The notes under the pieces: model-generated
What the model was told of the DNA's origin: nothing
Database searches by the model: none
The model's input: the letters and a program-made list of their open reading frames with translations, nothing else
Program-made: the position numbers and the translations under genes
In this document: positions 7,727 to 16,067 of the stretch, one piece after another
How positions within the stretch are numbered: the first letter of the stretch is position 1
Layout of the letters: every line of letters begins with the position of its first letter
Assembly: GCF_013409005.1 (NCBI RefSeq)
Contig: NZ_JACBZO010000001.1
Span: forward strand, 2,170,001 to 2,234,000
From: Demequina lutea
Lineage (GTDB): Bacteria > Actinomycetota > Actinomycetes > Actinomycetales > Demequinaceae
Reading direction: 5' to 3'
DNA: 64,000 bases

Positions 7727-9879
7727 GCGTCGGACCGTTCGACGACCACCAACAGCGCCTCTTCGGGCCACAGGATGGGCGCACGCAGGCCGATCGTCGC
7801 AAGCGCGGTCCCGGTCGCCTCGACCCCATGCTCGACCCACAGAGGCGCGCGCAGCGCCACTGCGCCAAGCCCGCCGAAGGTAACGCCCCGCACCCGATAG
7901 AGCACACCTGGCAGCAGACCCGGCAGCCTGAAGGACGACGGGCGCGTACCCGAGGTCGTGGCGCACTGGACGTACGCGAATACGGCCGATGCTCCGTCGG
8001 CCGCGACAACGCCGTGCACCAGCGCGGTCGGGTCGGGATGCTCGACGCGGACCACCCGGCCGCGATGAAGGAGTCTGCGGTGTGCGCGGTAGAAGACGGT
8101 CCAGTCGGCGAGCGCCGCCAACTCCACGTCGGTGGCGTCCAGCAGGTTCCACTCGATGCCCGCGTGACCGAACAGCGCCGTGATCGCCCGCATGTTGACG
8201 CTGTGGACTCGGCCCGTCGAGTGGGAGGGCGCAGGGCCGACGTGCGTACCAAGCATCTCCGGCGGGATCACCAGCGAGGTCCACCGTTGGATGTGCTGAC
8301 GTTCGAGTGCGTCATTTTGGTCCGAGGTCCAGAACCGATCGGCGTGCATGGCCATGCCCAGATCGACGCGCCCGCCACCGGACGCGCAGGACTCGATCTC
8401 GAGCCCCGGGTTGCGGAGACGCAGCTCGTCGAAGAGCCGGTAGATGGCGAGCGTCTGGCTGTGGGTCGCGGGAGAACCGGCGTGCCCCGCATCGGTCAGG
8501 CGGCGGTTGTGATCCCACTTGATGTAGTCAACCCCGTAACCGGAAATCACCGCGTGCACGGCGTCCAAGACGTACGCGTAGGCGTCCGGGTGGGTGAGGT
8601 CAAGGACCAACTGGTGCCGAGCGAGCGGCGGAACCCGGCCGGGCACGTGCAGGATCCAGTCGGGGTGTAAGCGGTACACGTCGGAGTCCGGGTTGACCAT
8701 CTCGCCCTCGAACCACAGCCCGAACTGCATCTCGAGTGACTTCACGTGGTCTACAAGGGGAGCCAGTCCGTCGGGCCAGACGGCTGCCGACACGACCCAG
8801 TCGCCGAGCCCTGAGGTGTCGTCTCGCCGCGCGCCGAACCAGCCATCGTCGAGGACGAAGCGTTCGACCCCTACCTGGGCCGCTCGGTCCGCGAGCGCGG
8901 TGAGGGTCGCGAGGTCGTGGTTGAAGTACACCGCCTCCCACACGTTCAGGGTGACCGGACGGGCAGCGTCGGGGTGCTCGGGCCTGGCTCGCAACCACTC
9001 ATGAGCCCTGGCGCCCATGCCGTCAAGCCCATGGTTCGAGTACAGCGCCGCCACCGTAGGGACCGTGTATGACTCCCCGGGTGCCAGCTGCACCTCCCCG
9101 GGTTCAAGCAGTTCTCCCGCTCCCAGCGCGCCACGACCCACCTGGTCGCGCTCGGCCATATGCACCGTGTTGCCGCTCCACAGCAGCGCGACTCCCCACG
9201 CCTCGCCTGTCTCCGTCGTCGTGGCGTCGGTCACCGCGCACTGCACGATGGTGGAGTCGTGACCAGTGCGACCCTCGCGTCCTTCGCGGACCCTGAGGCC
9301 CGGCGCCATCGGCAGCCGGTGAGGCTGACGCTCGCGCAGCCACCGGCCTGCGAAGTCGAGCGTCTGGATGGCGCGGTCCGGCACGGGCAGCCACACCGCG
9401 AGCTCGTCGAGGGTATATACCCCGTGGCCCGTGTTGGTCAGCGTGGTGTCGAGCAGCAAGACGCCCTGCGGCGTCATGGTGAGGCGCTGCTCGAGGGCGA
9501 GGCCCGCAGCGGTGTCGCTCAGGTGGAGCACCGCCACGGCGCGTCCAACACGGTCATCATCAACCCGAGAGTCGTCCACGCGGAACAGGGGTGAGAAGTC
9601 GCGGGCACCGCGGTGGCCACGGAGCGCGGGACGTCCCGTGAAACCGCGTGCGCTCTCGCGCAGCATGCCCGGCTCCACGGGCTCGTCGAAATCGCCGTGA
9701 GAGGCCCCGCCGTCCGCCAACACCCGCGCCGCGGCCGGAGTCACGTCGGCAGTAGGGGCGCCCCAATGCAAGACCACGGGATACCCGCACGAGACGTCGA
9801 GGAGCACCTCGACACCGGGCGCGCTCAAGCGGATGCACTCGTCCTGGACTGTGGCGGACGGGACACGGTCATTCGTCAT
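7723..9879 (-). CDS. Alpha-galactosidase, glycoside hydrolase family 36
   Basis: A 718-residue GH36 enzyme that removes terminal alpha-galactose from melibiose- or raffinose-type sugars. An N-terminal beta-sandwich is followed by a TIM barrel. The nucleophile Asp lies in DYIKWDHNR and the acid/base Asp in WTSDQND. The ATG at 9879 is chosen over one 25 codons upstream because GGAGG sits at the right distance. There is no signal peptide, so it acts on imported sugar. It is transcribed separately from the beta-galactosidase operon, but shared galactoside specificity and the nearby LacI gene suggest one regulon. Confidence 0.93.
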   Translation of the reverse strand: MTNDRVPSATVQDECIRLSAPGVEVLLDVSCGYPVVLHWGAPTADVTPAAARVLADGGASHGDFDEPVEPGMLRESARGFTGRPALRGHRGARDFSPLFRVDDSRVDDDRVGRAVAVLHLSDTAAGLALEQRLTMTPQGVLLLDTTLTNTGHGVYTLDELAVWLPVPDRAIQTLDFAGRWLRERQPHRLPMAPGLRVREGREGRTGHDSTIVQCAVTDATTTETGEAWGVALLWSGNTVHMAERDQVGRGALGAGELLEPGEVQLAPGESYTVPTVAALYSNHGLDGMGARAHEWLRARPEHPDAARPVTLNVWEAVYFNHDLATLTALADRAAQVGVERFVLDDGWFGARRDDTSGLGDWVVSAAVWPDGLAPLVDHVKSLEMQFGLWFEGEMVNPDSDVYRLHPDWILHVPGRVPPLARHQLVLDLTHPDAYAYVLDAVHAVISGYGVDYIKWDHNRRLTDAGHAGSPATHSQTLAIYRLFDELRLRNPGLEIESCASGGGRVDLGMAMHADRFWTSDQNDALERQHIQRWTSLVIPPEMLGTHVGPAPSHSTGRVHSVNMRAITALFGHAGIEWNLLDATDVELAALADWTVFYRAHRRLLHRGRVVRVEHPDPTALVHGVVAADGASAVFAYVQCATTSGTRPSSFRLPGLLPGVLYRVRGVTFGGLGAVALRAPLWVEHGVEATGTALATIGLRAPILWPEEALLVVVERSDA

Positions 9880-9974
9880 TCGGGCCTCCTCACCACGCGA
9901 ACCATGGGAGCACGAACACCCTAGTCCGGACACAGACTCCCGGTACGCACGCACGCAGCGTTACGTGCGGGAAC

Positions 9975-10244
9975 ACCCACGACCTCAAGCGCCTCACGGC
10001 GCTCCATCGTGCGTGAGGCGTCAGGAATCCGCGACATGCCTACCGTGCGGTCGAATACCTTGCCTGGCTCAATCTGGGTCACACAGGCGCGGACATCAAG
10101 GTCGTCCAGCAGACGCTCGGACACGTGGATGCGCCAGAGACGCCGAATATCTGTCGCGTCCTGCGGCCGGAACCCCTCGGCGAAGTCTCGAGCACGCTGG
10201 GTGTTGCCCGCGACAAGGCAGCCTCAATGCCCATGACGTGCTAG
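9975..10244 (+). pseudogene. Relic of a tyrosine recombinase (integrase C-terminus)
   Basis: In frame 3 the end of a phage-type integrase is recognisable: the stretch from 10071 reads LGHTGADIKVVQQTLGHVD and runs to a TAG at 10244. This matches the box-II region (HxLRHT..., LGH) of tyrosine recombinases. Further upstream in the same frame is a decayed HDL-R-type segment (THDLKRLTA) followed by an in-frame TGA at about 10014. The catalytic Arg/His residues and the final Tyr cannot be placed, so it is non-functional. It lies about 110 bp from tRNA-Lys, a favoured integration site, so an element probably once sat here. Confidence 0.65.
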
Positions 10245-10320
10245 TTGTGTCCCCAAAATTCGCAGCCATGCTCCGGCGGAGAGCTCGGCTCGTAGGATTC
10301 CTCGGTCCCGCACGAACGAC

Positions 10321-10350
10321 GAAGGCCCGGTCCGTGAGGACCGGGCCTTC
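10321..10350 (-). terminator. Terminator hairpin downstream of tRNA-Lys
   Basis: A perfect 13-bp stem (GAAGGCCCGGTCC and its complement) with a GTGA loop lies six bases beyond the 3' end of the minus-strand tRNA-Lys. There is no long T-run, as is usual in actinobacteria. Confidence 0.75.
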
Positions 10351-10356
10351 TGTTCG

Positions 10357-10429
<73 letters not shown>

Positions 10430-10542
10430 ATCGTTGCTGCGACCCGTCACTTTACCAGCAGGTAGCCGTCGAGAAAAATCGGCGCCCCAAGGCGCCACCA
10501 AACCGCGGGAATCGTCCCGCTCGTGTGAGGGTTGACCACATC

Positions 10543-11010
10543 ATGAGCACACGACTGACCGCGGGAGATCCCGCGCCTGACTTCACCGCCCCCACCGACT
10601 CCGGGACATTCACCCTGTCTCACTTGCGCGGAAAGAACGTGATCGTCTACTTCTATCCCGCCGCGATGACCCCGGGGTGCACCACTCAAGCGTGCGACTT
10701 CAGGGACTCACTGTCCGCATTGAAGTCCGCGGGCTACGAGGTCGTCGGCGTCTCCAAGGACACTCCTGCGAAGCTCGCGAAGTTTCGCGAGGCGGAGGGC
10801 CTGAACTTCACCTTGGTTTCCGATCCGGAACTCGTCGTGCAGAACCTTTACGGCGCTTGGGGCGAGAAGTCGATGTACGGCAAGACCGTCGAGGGCTCGC
10901 TGCGCTCAACGGTCGTGGTCGACGTCGACGGACGGGTTTCGCTCGCGCAATACAACGTCAAGGCGACGGGTCACGTCGCGAAACTCCGTAGGGACCTCGG
11001 AAGCGACTGA
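10543..11010 (+). CDS. bcp: Peroxiredoxin, BCP (thioredoxin-dependent thiol peroxidase) family
   Basis: A 155-residue cytoplasmic peroxiredoxin that reduces hydrogen peroxide and organic peroxides using thioredoxin. The peroxidatic Cys lies in AAMTPGCTTQAC (about residue 46), with the putative resolving Cys five residues later, the atypical 2-Cys arrangement of BCP/PrxQ. The ATG at 10543 gives the canonical N-terminus (LTAGDPAPDF). Earlier in-frame codons would read through the tRNA-Lys flank. Thioredoxin is encoded 1.6 kb downstream, though in a separate unit. Confidence 0.93.
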   Translation: MSTRLTAGDPAPDFTAPTDSGTFTLSHLRGKNVIVYFYPAAMTPGCTTQACDFRDSLSALKSAGYEVVGVSKDTPAKLAKFREAEGLNFTLVSDPELVVQNLYGAWGEKSMYGKTVEGSLRSTVVVDVDGRVSLAQYNVKATGHVAKLRRDLGSD

Positions 11011-11025
11011 GGCGAACGGGTTGCA

Positions 11026-12153
11026 CTACGAGACGAGCGTGCTGAGTTTCCCGATCAGACGCCGCACGGTCACGATGCCCACGAACTTGCCCTGGTCGTC
11101 GGTCACCAGGATAGGTGCCCCCGGTTCCTGCCGGGACGTGCTGATGCGCTGAGCAACCTCGGCCGGCCGAGCGTTGACGTTGACCGTGAGAGTAGCGATG
11201 AGTTCGCCCGCAATCGCTGCCGCGGGATTAACGAGGCCGTGAGGTCGCTGTTCGCGATCCACGACCACCACCCACTGGCTGTCGACGTGGCTCCACGCTT
11301 GTTCGACGCTTTCATCCATCCGAATGGTGGGGGCGGTCTCCAGGAGTCGGTGCATCGTGTCGCCGGATTGATCCGCGAACGCCGCGAGTTGGGCCGCGAC
11401 GTTGGCGTCGATGTCGGTGAAGTCGGGCGCGGGCACCGCAAAGAGGAACCCCTGCGCGAGAGGAACGCGCATATCCGCGAGCCGCTTGGCATCGGCAAGA
11501 GTTTCGATACCCTCTGCGACCACCCACGCGTCAACCCGTGAAGCAAACAGTCCGATCATCTCGACGAGTGCCACCTTGGCCTCGTCGGTGGCGACTCCCT
11601 GGACGATGGCTCGGTCCAGCTTGAGAATCGAAGGCCGCAACTCGAGAATTTGCTGGAGCCCCGAATACCCCGCACCGGCGTCGTCCACGGCGATGAGCGC
11701 ACCCTTGGCCCTGACCGCGTTGACGGAAGGCTCGAGATCGACCCACTCCCAGGAGGAGTGCTCCGTGATCTCCAGCACCAGCCCCGTAAGGTCCGATTGC
11801 GTGTTGAACACATCGCGAACCTTGGGGTTGCGCAGGGAGTCGGGCTCGACGTTGACGGCGAGGAAACAGTCTTGAGGTAGGTCGGGTCGTCGCGCGAGCG
11901 CAATGCTGAGCACCACCGCCTCGAGATCCGCCTGGATTCCCCTCTCGCGCGCCCGTGCAAACCACACGTCGGGGCTCACGCCGCCAGCATCGGGGTGGGA
12001 AAAGCGGGCGAGAGCCTCGTAGCCAACGACCACGCGCTGGTCGAGGTCGACGATCGGCTGGTAGTAGCACTGCACTCCGACTCCGGCGATTGCGTCGTCG
12101 AGGAGTTGCGTCCACCTGGAGTCGGTGGCATGGCCGTGAGTATGAATTGTCAT
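11026..12153 (-). CDS. EAL-domain cyclic-di-GMP phosphodiesterase with C-terminal CBS region
   Basis: A 375-residue cytoplasmic protein. Residues about 10-240 form an EAL domain that would hydrolyse cyclic di-GMP to pGpG. The signature residues are visible: EAL in GYEALARF, Asn in NVEP, Glu in LEITE, the Asp pair in VDDAGAGYSGL, Lys in LKLDR and Glu in AEGIET. Catalysis is therefore plausible. The C-terminal 130 residues resemble a CBS pair (final ILVTDDQGKFVGIVTVRRL), which often senses adenine nucleotides. No GGDEF partner lies nearby. It converges with bcp, and the two stops are 16 bp apart. Confidence 0.88.
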   Translation of the reverse strand: MTIHTHGHATDSRWTQLLDDAIAGVGVQCYYQPIVDLDQRVVVGYEALARFSHPDAGGVSPDVWFARARERGIQADLEAVVLSIALARRPDLPQDCFLAVNVEPDSLRNPKVRDVFNTQSDLTGLVLEITEHSSWEWVDLEPSVNAVRAKGALIAVDDAGAGYSGLQQILELRPSILKLDRAIVQGVATDEAKVALVEMIGLFASRVDAWVVAEGIETLADAKRLADMRVPLAQGFLFAVPAPDFTDIDANVAAQLAAFADQSGDTMHRLLETAPTIRMDESVEQAWSHVDSQWVVVVDREQRPHGLVNPAAAIAGELIATLTVNVNARPAEVAQRISTSRQEPGAPILVTDDQGKFVGIVTVRRLIGKLSTLVS

Positions 12154-12499
12154 GACGCCTGCCCAAGAGCCAGCAAGGGCCCCGTCACCGCGAGGCGGTC
12201 ACAGGCCATCGCGCGAAAGTGGCGGTGATTTCGCGCGTGCGAGAGCGTGGCGCAGTGCGCCATCAGCCCCACCCGAACTTGCGAGTCCATACCCTCTCCA
12301 TCGGCCGCCGAACGCGAGTGTCCACACTTTTCGTTACGCAAGTGCCCAATACGCAGTCCGGTATCGAACAACAGTCACTTCCAACAATATGCGACACCGT
12401 GCCAGCAATCCGACAAATCCCCTGTGGACATTCTCACAATTGACGCTTAGCGCCCTCCTTACTGGGGGCAGCGTCGGGGAGGGTAATGTTGGCTCGTTC
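12154..12499. other. Intergenic, no gene seen
   Basis: This 346-base stretch lies between the EAL gene start and tRNA-Leu. Short open frames occur on both strands, but none has a plausible start signal or a recognisable product. It must hold the promoters of the divergent EAL gene and tRNA-Leu. A TTGACG hexamer at 12440 and TAATGT at 12484 are candidates only. Confidence 0.5.
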
Positions 12500-12581
<82 letters not shown>

Positions 12582-12584
12582 CAA

Positions 12585-12621
12585 AAACGGCCCGGCACCC
12601 CCTCGGGGGTCCGGGCCGTTT
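12585..12621. terminator. Shared terminator between tRNA-Leu and trxA
   Basis: An 11-bp stem AAACGGCCCGG with its complement, extended by an inner C-run/G-run pairing, follows the tRNA by three bases. It lies 17 bases past the thioredoxin stop. The A-run on one side and T-run on the other let it work in both directions. Confidence 0.85.
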
Positions 12622-12638
12622 CGACGTTGTGGAGGCGG

Positions 12639-13010
12639 CTAGTGGTCAGCGGCCTCGTGCTCGGCGAGCTTCGCGCGCACGTCGTCCATGTCGAGCGCCT
12701 CAACGGCGTCGACGAGCTGGTTCAGCGCGGGCGCCGGCAGTGCTCCCGCCTGGTTGAAGACCATGATGCCGTCACGGAAGGCCATGAGTGTGGGAATAGC
12801 GGTGATCCCGAACTTCATTCCCAGCTCCTGCTCGGCCTCGGTGTCCACCTTCGCGTGGACGATCTCGGCCTTGGCGTCCGAACTCTTCTCAAAGATCGGC
12901 GCGAAGTTCTTGCACGGGCCACACCACTCGGCCCAGAAATCCACGAGCACGATGCCGTCCTTCGCGACGACCTCATCAAACGTGGAAGCGGTCAGGTTAA
13001 TCGTTGCCAT
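12639..13010 (-). CDS. trxA: Thioredoxin
   Basis: A 123-residue cytoplasmic thioredoxin with the WCGPC redox motif (about residues 31-35, in FWAEWCGPCKNF) and the family's cis-Pro (ITAIPT) near residue 75. It reduces protein disulfides and is the usual electron donor to peroxiredoxins such as the BCP protein nearby. The ATG at 13010 gives the standard N-terminus and has AAGGAAG upstream; the longer in-frame extension is low complexity and rejected. The C-terminus is slightly longer than E. coli TrxA, with a charged tail (LAEHEAADH). Confidence 0.95.
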   Translation of the reverse strand: MATINLTASTFDEVVAKDGIVLVDFWAEWCGPCKNFAPIFEKSSDAKAEIVHAKVDTEAEQELGMKFGITAIPTLMAFRDGIMVFNQAGALPAPALNQLVDAVEALDMDDVRAKLAEHEAADH

Positions 13011-13187
13011 GGCTTCCTTTCCGTCGAGCATCGTGCCCGACTCGTACGTAACGACGATACCCCCCGGGGGTATTCCCACCATTCTACGACGTCCGGTGCG
13101 CGGCGTCGGGTCGCCACCCGGGCCGGGATCGACACGCAGGCGGCGAGGAGGCTCCACAACCTTCGCAACAGCCTGCACAATGGTTCC

Positions 13188-13733
13188 ATGACAGACATGG
13201 CCGAACTGCCGCCAGAACCGTCAAGCTGGCTCTCGGACAGGGAATTGCGCCAAGTGCGCTCCGAACTGCCCATCCTCTACATCAACGTGGTGCCCGTACG
13301 CACCCATGCGACGGGCCAGATCGCCGAGGTGGGGCTACTGCTGCGCGCCGACGAGGGCGTGATGTCGCGTGCGCTGGTGGCCGGTCGCGTGCTGTTCCAC
13401 GAGACCATCCGCGATGCGCTCATCCGCAACCTCGAGAAGGACCTCGGACTCGCCGCGCTCCCCCGGATCCCGCTGTCCCCCACGCCGTTTGCGATCGCCG
13501 AGTACTTCCCGACCCAGGGCTTCGGCACCTTTCACGATGCGCGACAGCACGCCGTCGCCTTGAGCTACGTCGTCGCGATCGACGGCGAGTGTGAGCCGAG
13601 CCAAAACGCGCTCGACATCGTGTGGCTCAGCCCCGAAGAGGCCGCCACCGACGACGTGGCCGCCGAGATGGCGGGAGGCCAGCACGTGCTTCTACGCCAC
13701 GCGCTCGCGCACTGCGGGGTGCTACCCGCCTAG
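13188..13733 (+). CDS. DUF4916 (NUDIX-like) protein
   Basis: A 181-residue protein of the actinobacterial DUF4916/NUDIX-like family. The NUDIX box region (GRVLFHETIRDALIRNLEKD, near residue 65) keeps the first Gly, Glu and Arg, but the REUxEExGU core is degenerate, so hydrolase activity is uncertain. ATG at 13188 is chosen; a second in-frame ATG follows at codon 4. The last ~26 codons (AAEMAGGQHVLLRHALAHCG) recur at 23398-23475, about 9.7 kb away and about 82 percent identical. This suggests the intervening ATPase island was inserted at, or recombined through, this gene's 3' end. Confidence 0.85.
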   Translation: MTDMAELPPEPSSWLSDRELRQVRSELPILYINVVPVRTHATGQIAEVGLLLRADEGVMSRALVAGRVLFHETIRDALIRNLEKDLGLAALPRIPLSPTPFAIAEYFPTQGFGTFHDARQHAVALSYVVAIDGECEPSQNALDIVWLSPEEAATDDVAAEMAGGQHVLLRHALAHCGVLPA

Positions 13734-13794
13734 CTCACTGCGGGGCATGGCGCGCGTAGAGGATGGCGAGCTGAGGGGCGGGCCCAGTGCCCGG

Positions 13795-14472
13795 TCAGGC
13801 GGGCAGGACGTAGCGGTACATGAGCAGGTAGTGCAGGACGGCCGCGACGACCACCATCACGTGCCAGATCTCGTGGAAGCCGAACACCCCCGGCCACGGG
13901 TTCGGCCGCTCGATCACGAAGAGCACGAAGCCTGCACTGTAAACGAGGCCCCCGGCCGCCATCAGCACCACCGCCCCGACCTGCAGCGAGCCGCCCGCAC
14001 CGGCCAGCACGACGGGCACCCAGCCCAGCGCGATGTAGAGCGTGTTCGTCAGGTGCTTCGGCAGCTCGCGCAGCAGCGAGCGCAGCACGATGCCCACCGT
14101 GGCGATGACCCACACCGCACCCAGGACCGTCCAGCCGTAGGTGGTGCGGAACAGGACGAGCACGAGCGGTGTCACCGAGCCCGCGATCAACAGGAAGACC
14201 GAGTCGTAGTCAAGGGTGCGCAGCACCTCGTTCACCCGGGGGCTCCGGTCGAGAGCGTGGTGCAGGGTGCTGGAGACGAAGAGGGTCACGACGGAGAGCC
14301 CATAGACACTGAAGCCGACGATCTTCCAGGGATCACCCTGCGCGCTCGCCTGGGAGATCAGCAGCGCCGAGCCGACCAGGGCGAAACAGGCGGCGAACAG
14401 GTGCGAGACGGTGTTGAACCGCTCGTCGGTCACATGGACGGAGCCGTCCCTGCTCCTCGGTGCTGTCTCCAC
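13795..14472 (-). CDS. trhA: Hemolysin III / PAQR family membrane protein (TrhA-like)
   Basis: A 225-residue integral membrane protein with seven predicted spans. The metal-binding PAQR signature is present: Ser and His residues in SSTLHHALD, the Asp in RTLDYDSVFLLIAGSVTPL, and the C-terminal His pair in HEIWHVMVVVAAVLH. Bacterial members are called hemolysin III by old convention; TrhA in Bacillus is linked to membrane homeostasis. It is distal to the V-ATPase/UspA operon on the same strand, but about 530 bp separate them, so it may have its own promoter. It shares that island's high GC. Confidence 0.88.
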   Translation of the reverse strand: METAPRSRDGSVHVTDERFNTVSHLFAACFALVGSALLISQASAQGDPWKIVGFSVYGLSVVTLFVSSTLHHALDRSPRVNEVLRTLDYDSVFLLIAGSVTPLVLVLFRTTYGWTVLGAVWVIATVGIVLRSLLRELPKHLTNTLYIALGWVPVVLAGAGGSLQVGAVVLMAAGGLVYSAGFVLFVIERPNPWPGVFGFHEIWHVMVVVAAVLHYLLMYRYVLPA

Positions 14473-15006
14473 TCGCTGCCTTCCCGCGACGCAGGGTCCT
14501 CGACCGGCGCGAAGCCGGAGAGCACGCAGACGTTCCGCGCCTCCAAGAGCCTACCGACCCGCATCCCCCACAGGCCAATGATCACCAAGGCCGCGGACGC
14601 CGCGACCCGCCCGGCGAGGACCGAGGCGCCCGGGTCCGACTAGGTCGACCTCCCGGGAGTCCCGGAACCGGTGCGCAGCGCGAAGGCCACGCGGTAGCGG
14701 CTCGGCGCCACACCGACGGGGTCGTGCCGAGGGACGCACCGAACCGTCGTTGGGGCGAGCGCGGCGAAGTGCGCGCAGCATGTGCCAGCTCCGCGGCGCC
14801 TGCAGGCGCCCCGCGGAGCGCGTCGGCCACCTCCCTGTGATCGACGGTGAAGTCCTCCAAGAACTGGTCCAAGGTTGCCAGCGGCGGCGAGGTCCTCACT
14901 GCTACGGATCTCGCGCGGGTCGGCGGACGAGCGCTCGGGCACGGCTGTCCTCCGATGGGCGGGCCCGAGGCGGTGGCGAACCTCGCTCCCGCACCCGATC
15001 GTCGAA
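14473..15006. other. Gene-poor stretch with decayed coding traces
   Basis: No intact gene is recognised. On the minus strand a hydrophobic run (AASAALVIIGLWGMRVG, about 14560-14610) is followed by a soluble tail that ends at a TGA near 14432. It could be a small membrane protein fragment and has an in-frame stop just upstream. Around 14700-14800, also on the minus strand, a stretch resembles the end of an AraC/GlxA-type helix-turn-helix (QRRFGASLGTTPSVWRR). These look like debris of former genes between UspA and trhA. Confidence 0.3.
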
Positions 15007-15444
15007 TCACTGCGGGTGCGTCGGCACCACCAGGACGGGCACGGTCGCGAACTCCAGCACCCGGAGGGTCTCGCTGCCGACGTAGGGCAGCGCATGCCCC
15101 CGCCGGGAGACGCGCGCCAGCACGATGAGGCCAGCGCCGACCGATACCGCCTCCTCGAGGATCGCTGCAGCGACGGGGCCCTCCCGTCGGACCCCGCTGA
15201 CCTCGACGCCGGCGGCGGCCCCCAGAGCGGCCACGTGCCGCAGGGCCGCGTCGCCGGCCTGCTCACGACGGTGCCGGATGTCGATCAGCCCTGCATCCTC
15301 ATGCACCCGGCCGACGAGCCATGGCTCGAGGACGGTCACCGCATGCACCCGGGCGCCGAGGCGCTCCGCGTACTCCACGGCGACCGTCGCCGCCGCGAAG
15401 GCAGGCGTCGAGTCGTTCACGGCCACGAGCACGACATCGATCAT
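15007..15444 (-). CDS. Universal stress protein, UspA family
   Basis: A 145-residue single-domain UspA-fold protein starting MIDVVLVAVNDS. The C-terminal nucleotide-binding motif is only partly kept: the usual GxxGxG...GSV..V is replaced by LARVSRRG-HALPYVGSETLRVLEF. ATP binding is therefore uncertain. Its ATG overlaps the stop of the V-ATPase D-subunit gene by four bases (ATGA), so it is the last gene of the ATPase operon. Co-translation suggests a role linked to energy or ion stress when the ATPase is made. The extended upstream reading is rejected because it overlaps subunit D. Confidence 0.85.
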   Translation of the reverse strand: MIDVVLVAVNDSTPAFAAATVAVEYAERLGARVHAVTVLEPWLVGRVHEDAGLIDIRHRREQAGDAALRHVAALGAAAGVEVSGVRREGPVAAAILEEAVSVGAGLIVLARVSRRGHALPYVGSETLRVLEFATVPVLVVPTHPQ

Positions 15445-16067
15445 GACCCCTCCGATCGCACAGACGGGCGGGCGTCCGCTCCGGCCGCCCCTGCGGCCCA
15501 CCGCAGGCGCAGGCTCTCCTCAAGCTCGAGGGCGTCCAGCGCACGACGGATCGCCATGAGCCGGTCCTCGAGGCGAGGGATCCAGCGCTTCTCGACGGCA
15601 TGCAGGCGGCTTCGGGTGGCGGCGAGCTCCGCCGAGACGAGCTGCACCGCCCTGGTCGCCACCGCCTGCTCGACGGCTGCCTCCAGCGCCTCGGCGTGCG
15701 CCGCGACGGCGAAGGAGAGGGCCGAACTGCCGCCTGCTGTCGTCGGCGGAATGCTCATGCCACTGGCCTCGAGAGGGAAAGCCACCCCCATCGCCCCGCC
15801 CCAGGTGACCTCAACCCGTGCAGGGACGCGCGGAGCGGTGGCCGCGATCTGCGCACGCCCGTCCAGGGCCGCCGCGCGCCGGAGCCAGGTCGCAGCGACT
15901 GCCGCTAGGTCCTGCCACCGGGCATCGCTGTGCGAGGCGACGATCTTGAGACGCTCCAACTCGTCGGCGAGGATGCGCTGCTTGCGGTCGAGCAGGTCGG
16001 CACCGTGCCGAGCGACGGTCAACCGACGCTCCAGCCGTACCCGCCCCGCCCGCCCGGTGTCAGCCAT
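15441..16067 (-). CDS. ntpD: V/A-type ATPase subunit D (central rotor stalk)
   Basis: A 208-residue subunit D, the coiled-coil central shaft of the V1/A1 motor. The N-terminal RRLTVARHGADLLDRKQRIL segment and C-terminal helix (LHAVEKRWIPRLEDRLMAIR) form the antiparallel coiled coil that rotates inside the A3B3 ring. The ATG at 16067 overlaps the end of subunit B by 8 bases, and the stop overlaps the UspA start. Length fits the family (about 200-220). Confidence 0.9.
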   Translation of the reverse strand: MADTGRAGRVRLERRLTVARHGADLLDRKQRILADELERLKIVASHSDARWQDLAAVAATWLRRAAALDGRAQIAATAPRVPARVEVTWGGAMGVAFPLEASGMSIPPTTAGGSSALSFAVAAHAEALEAAVEQAVATRAVQLVSAELAATRSRLHAVEKRWIPRLEDRLMAIRRALDALELEESLRLRWAAGAAGADARPSVRSEGS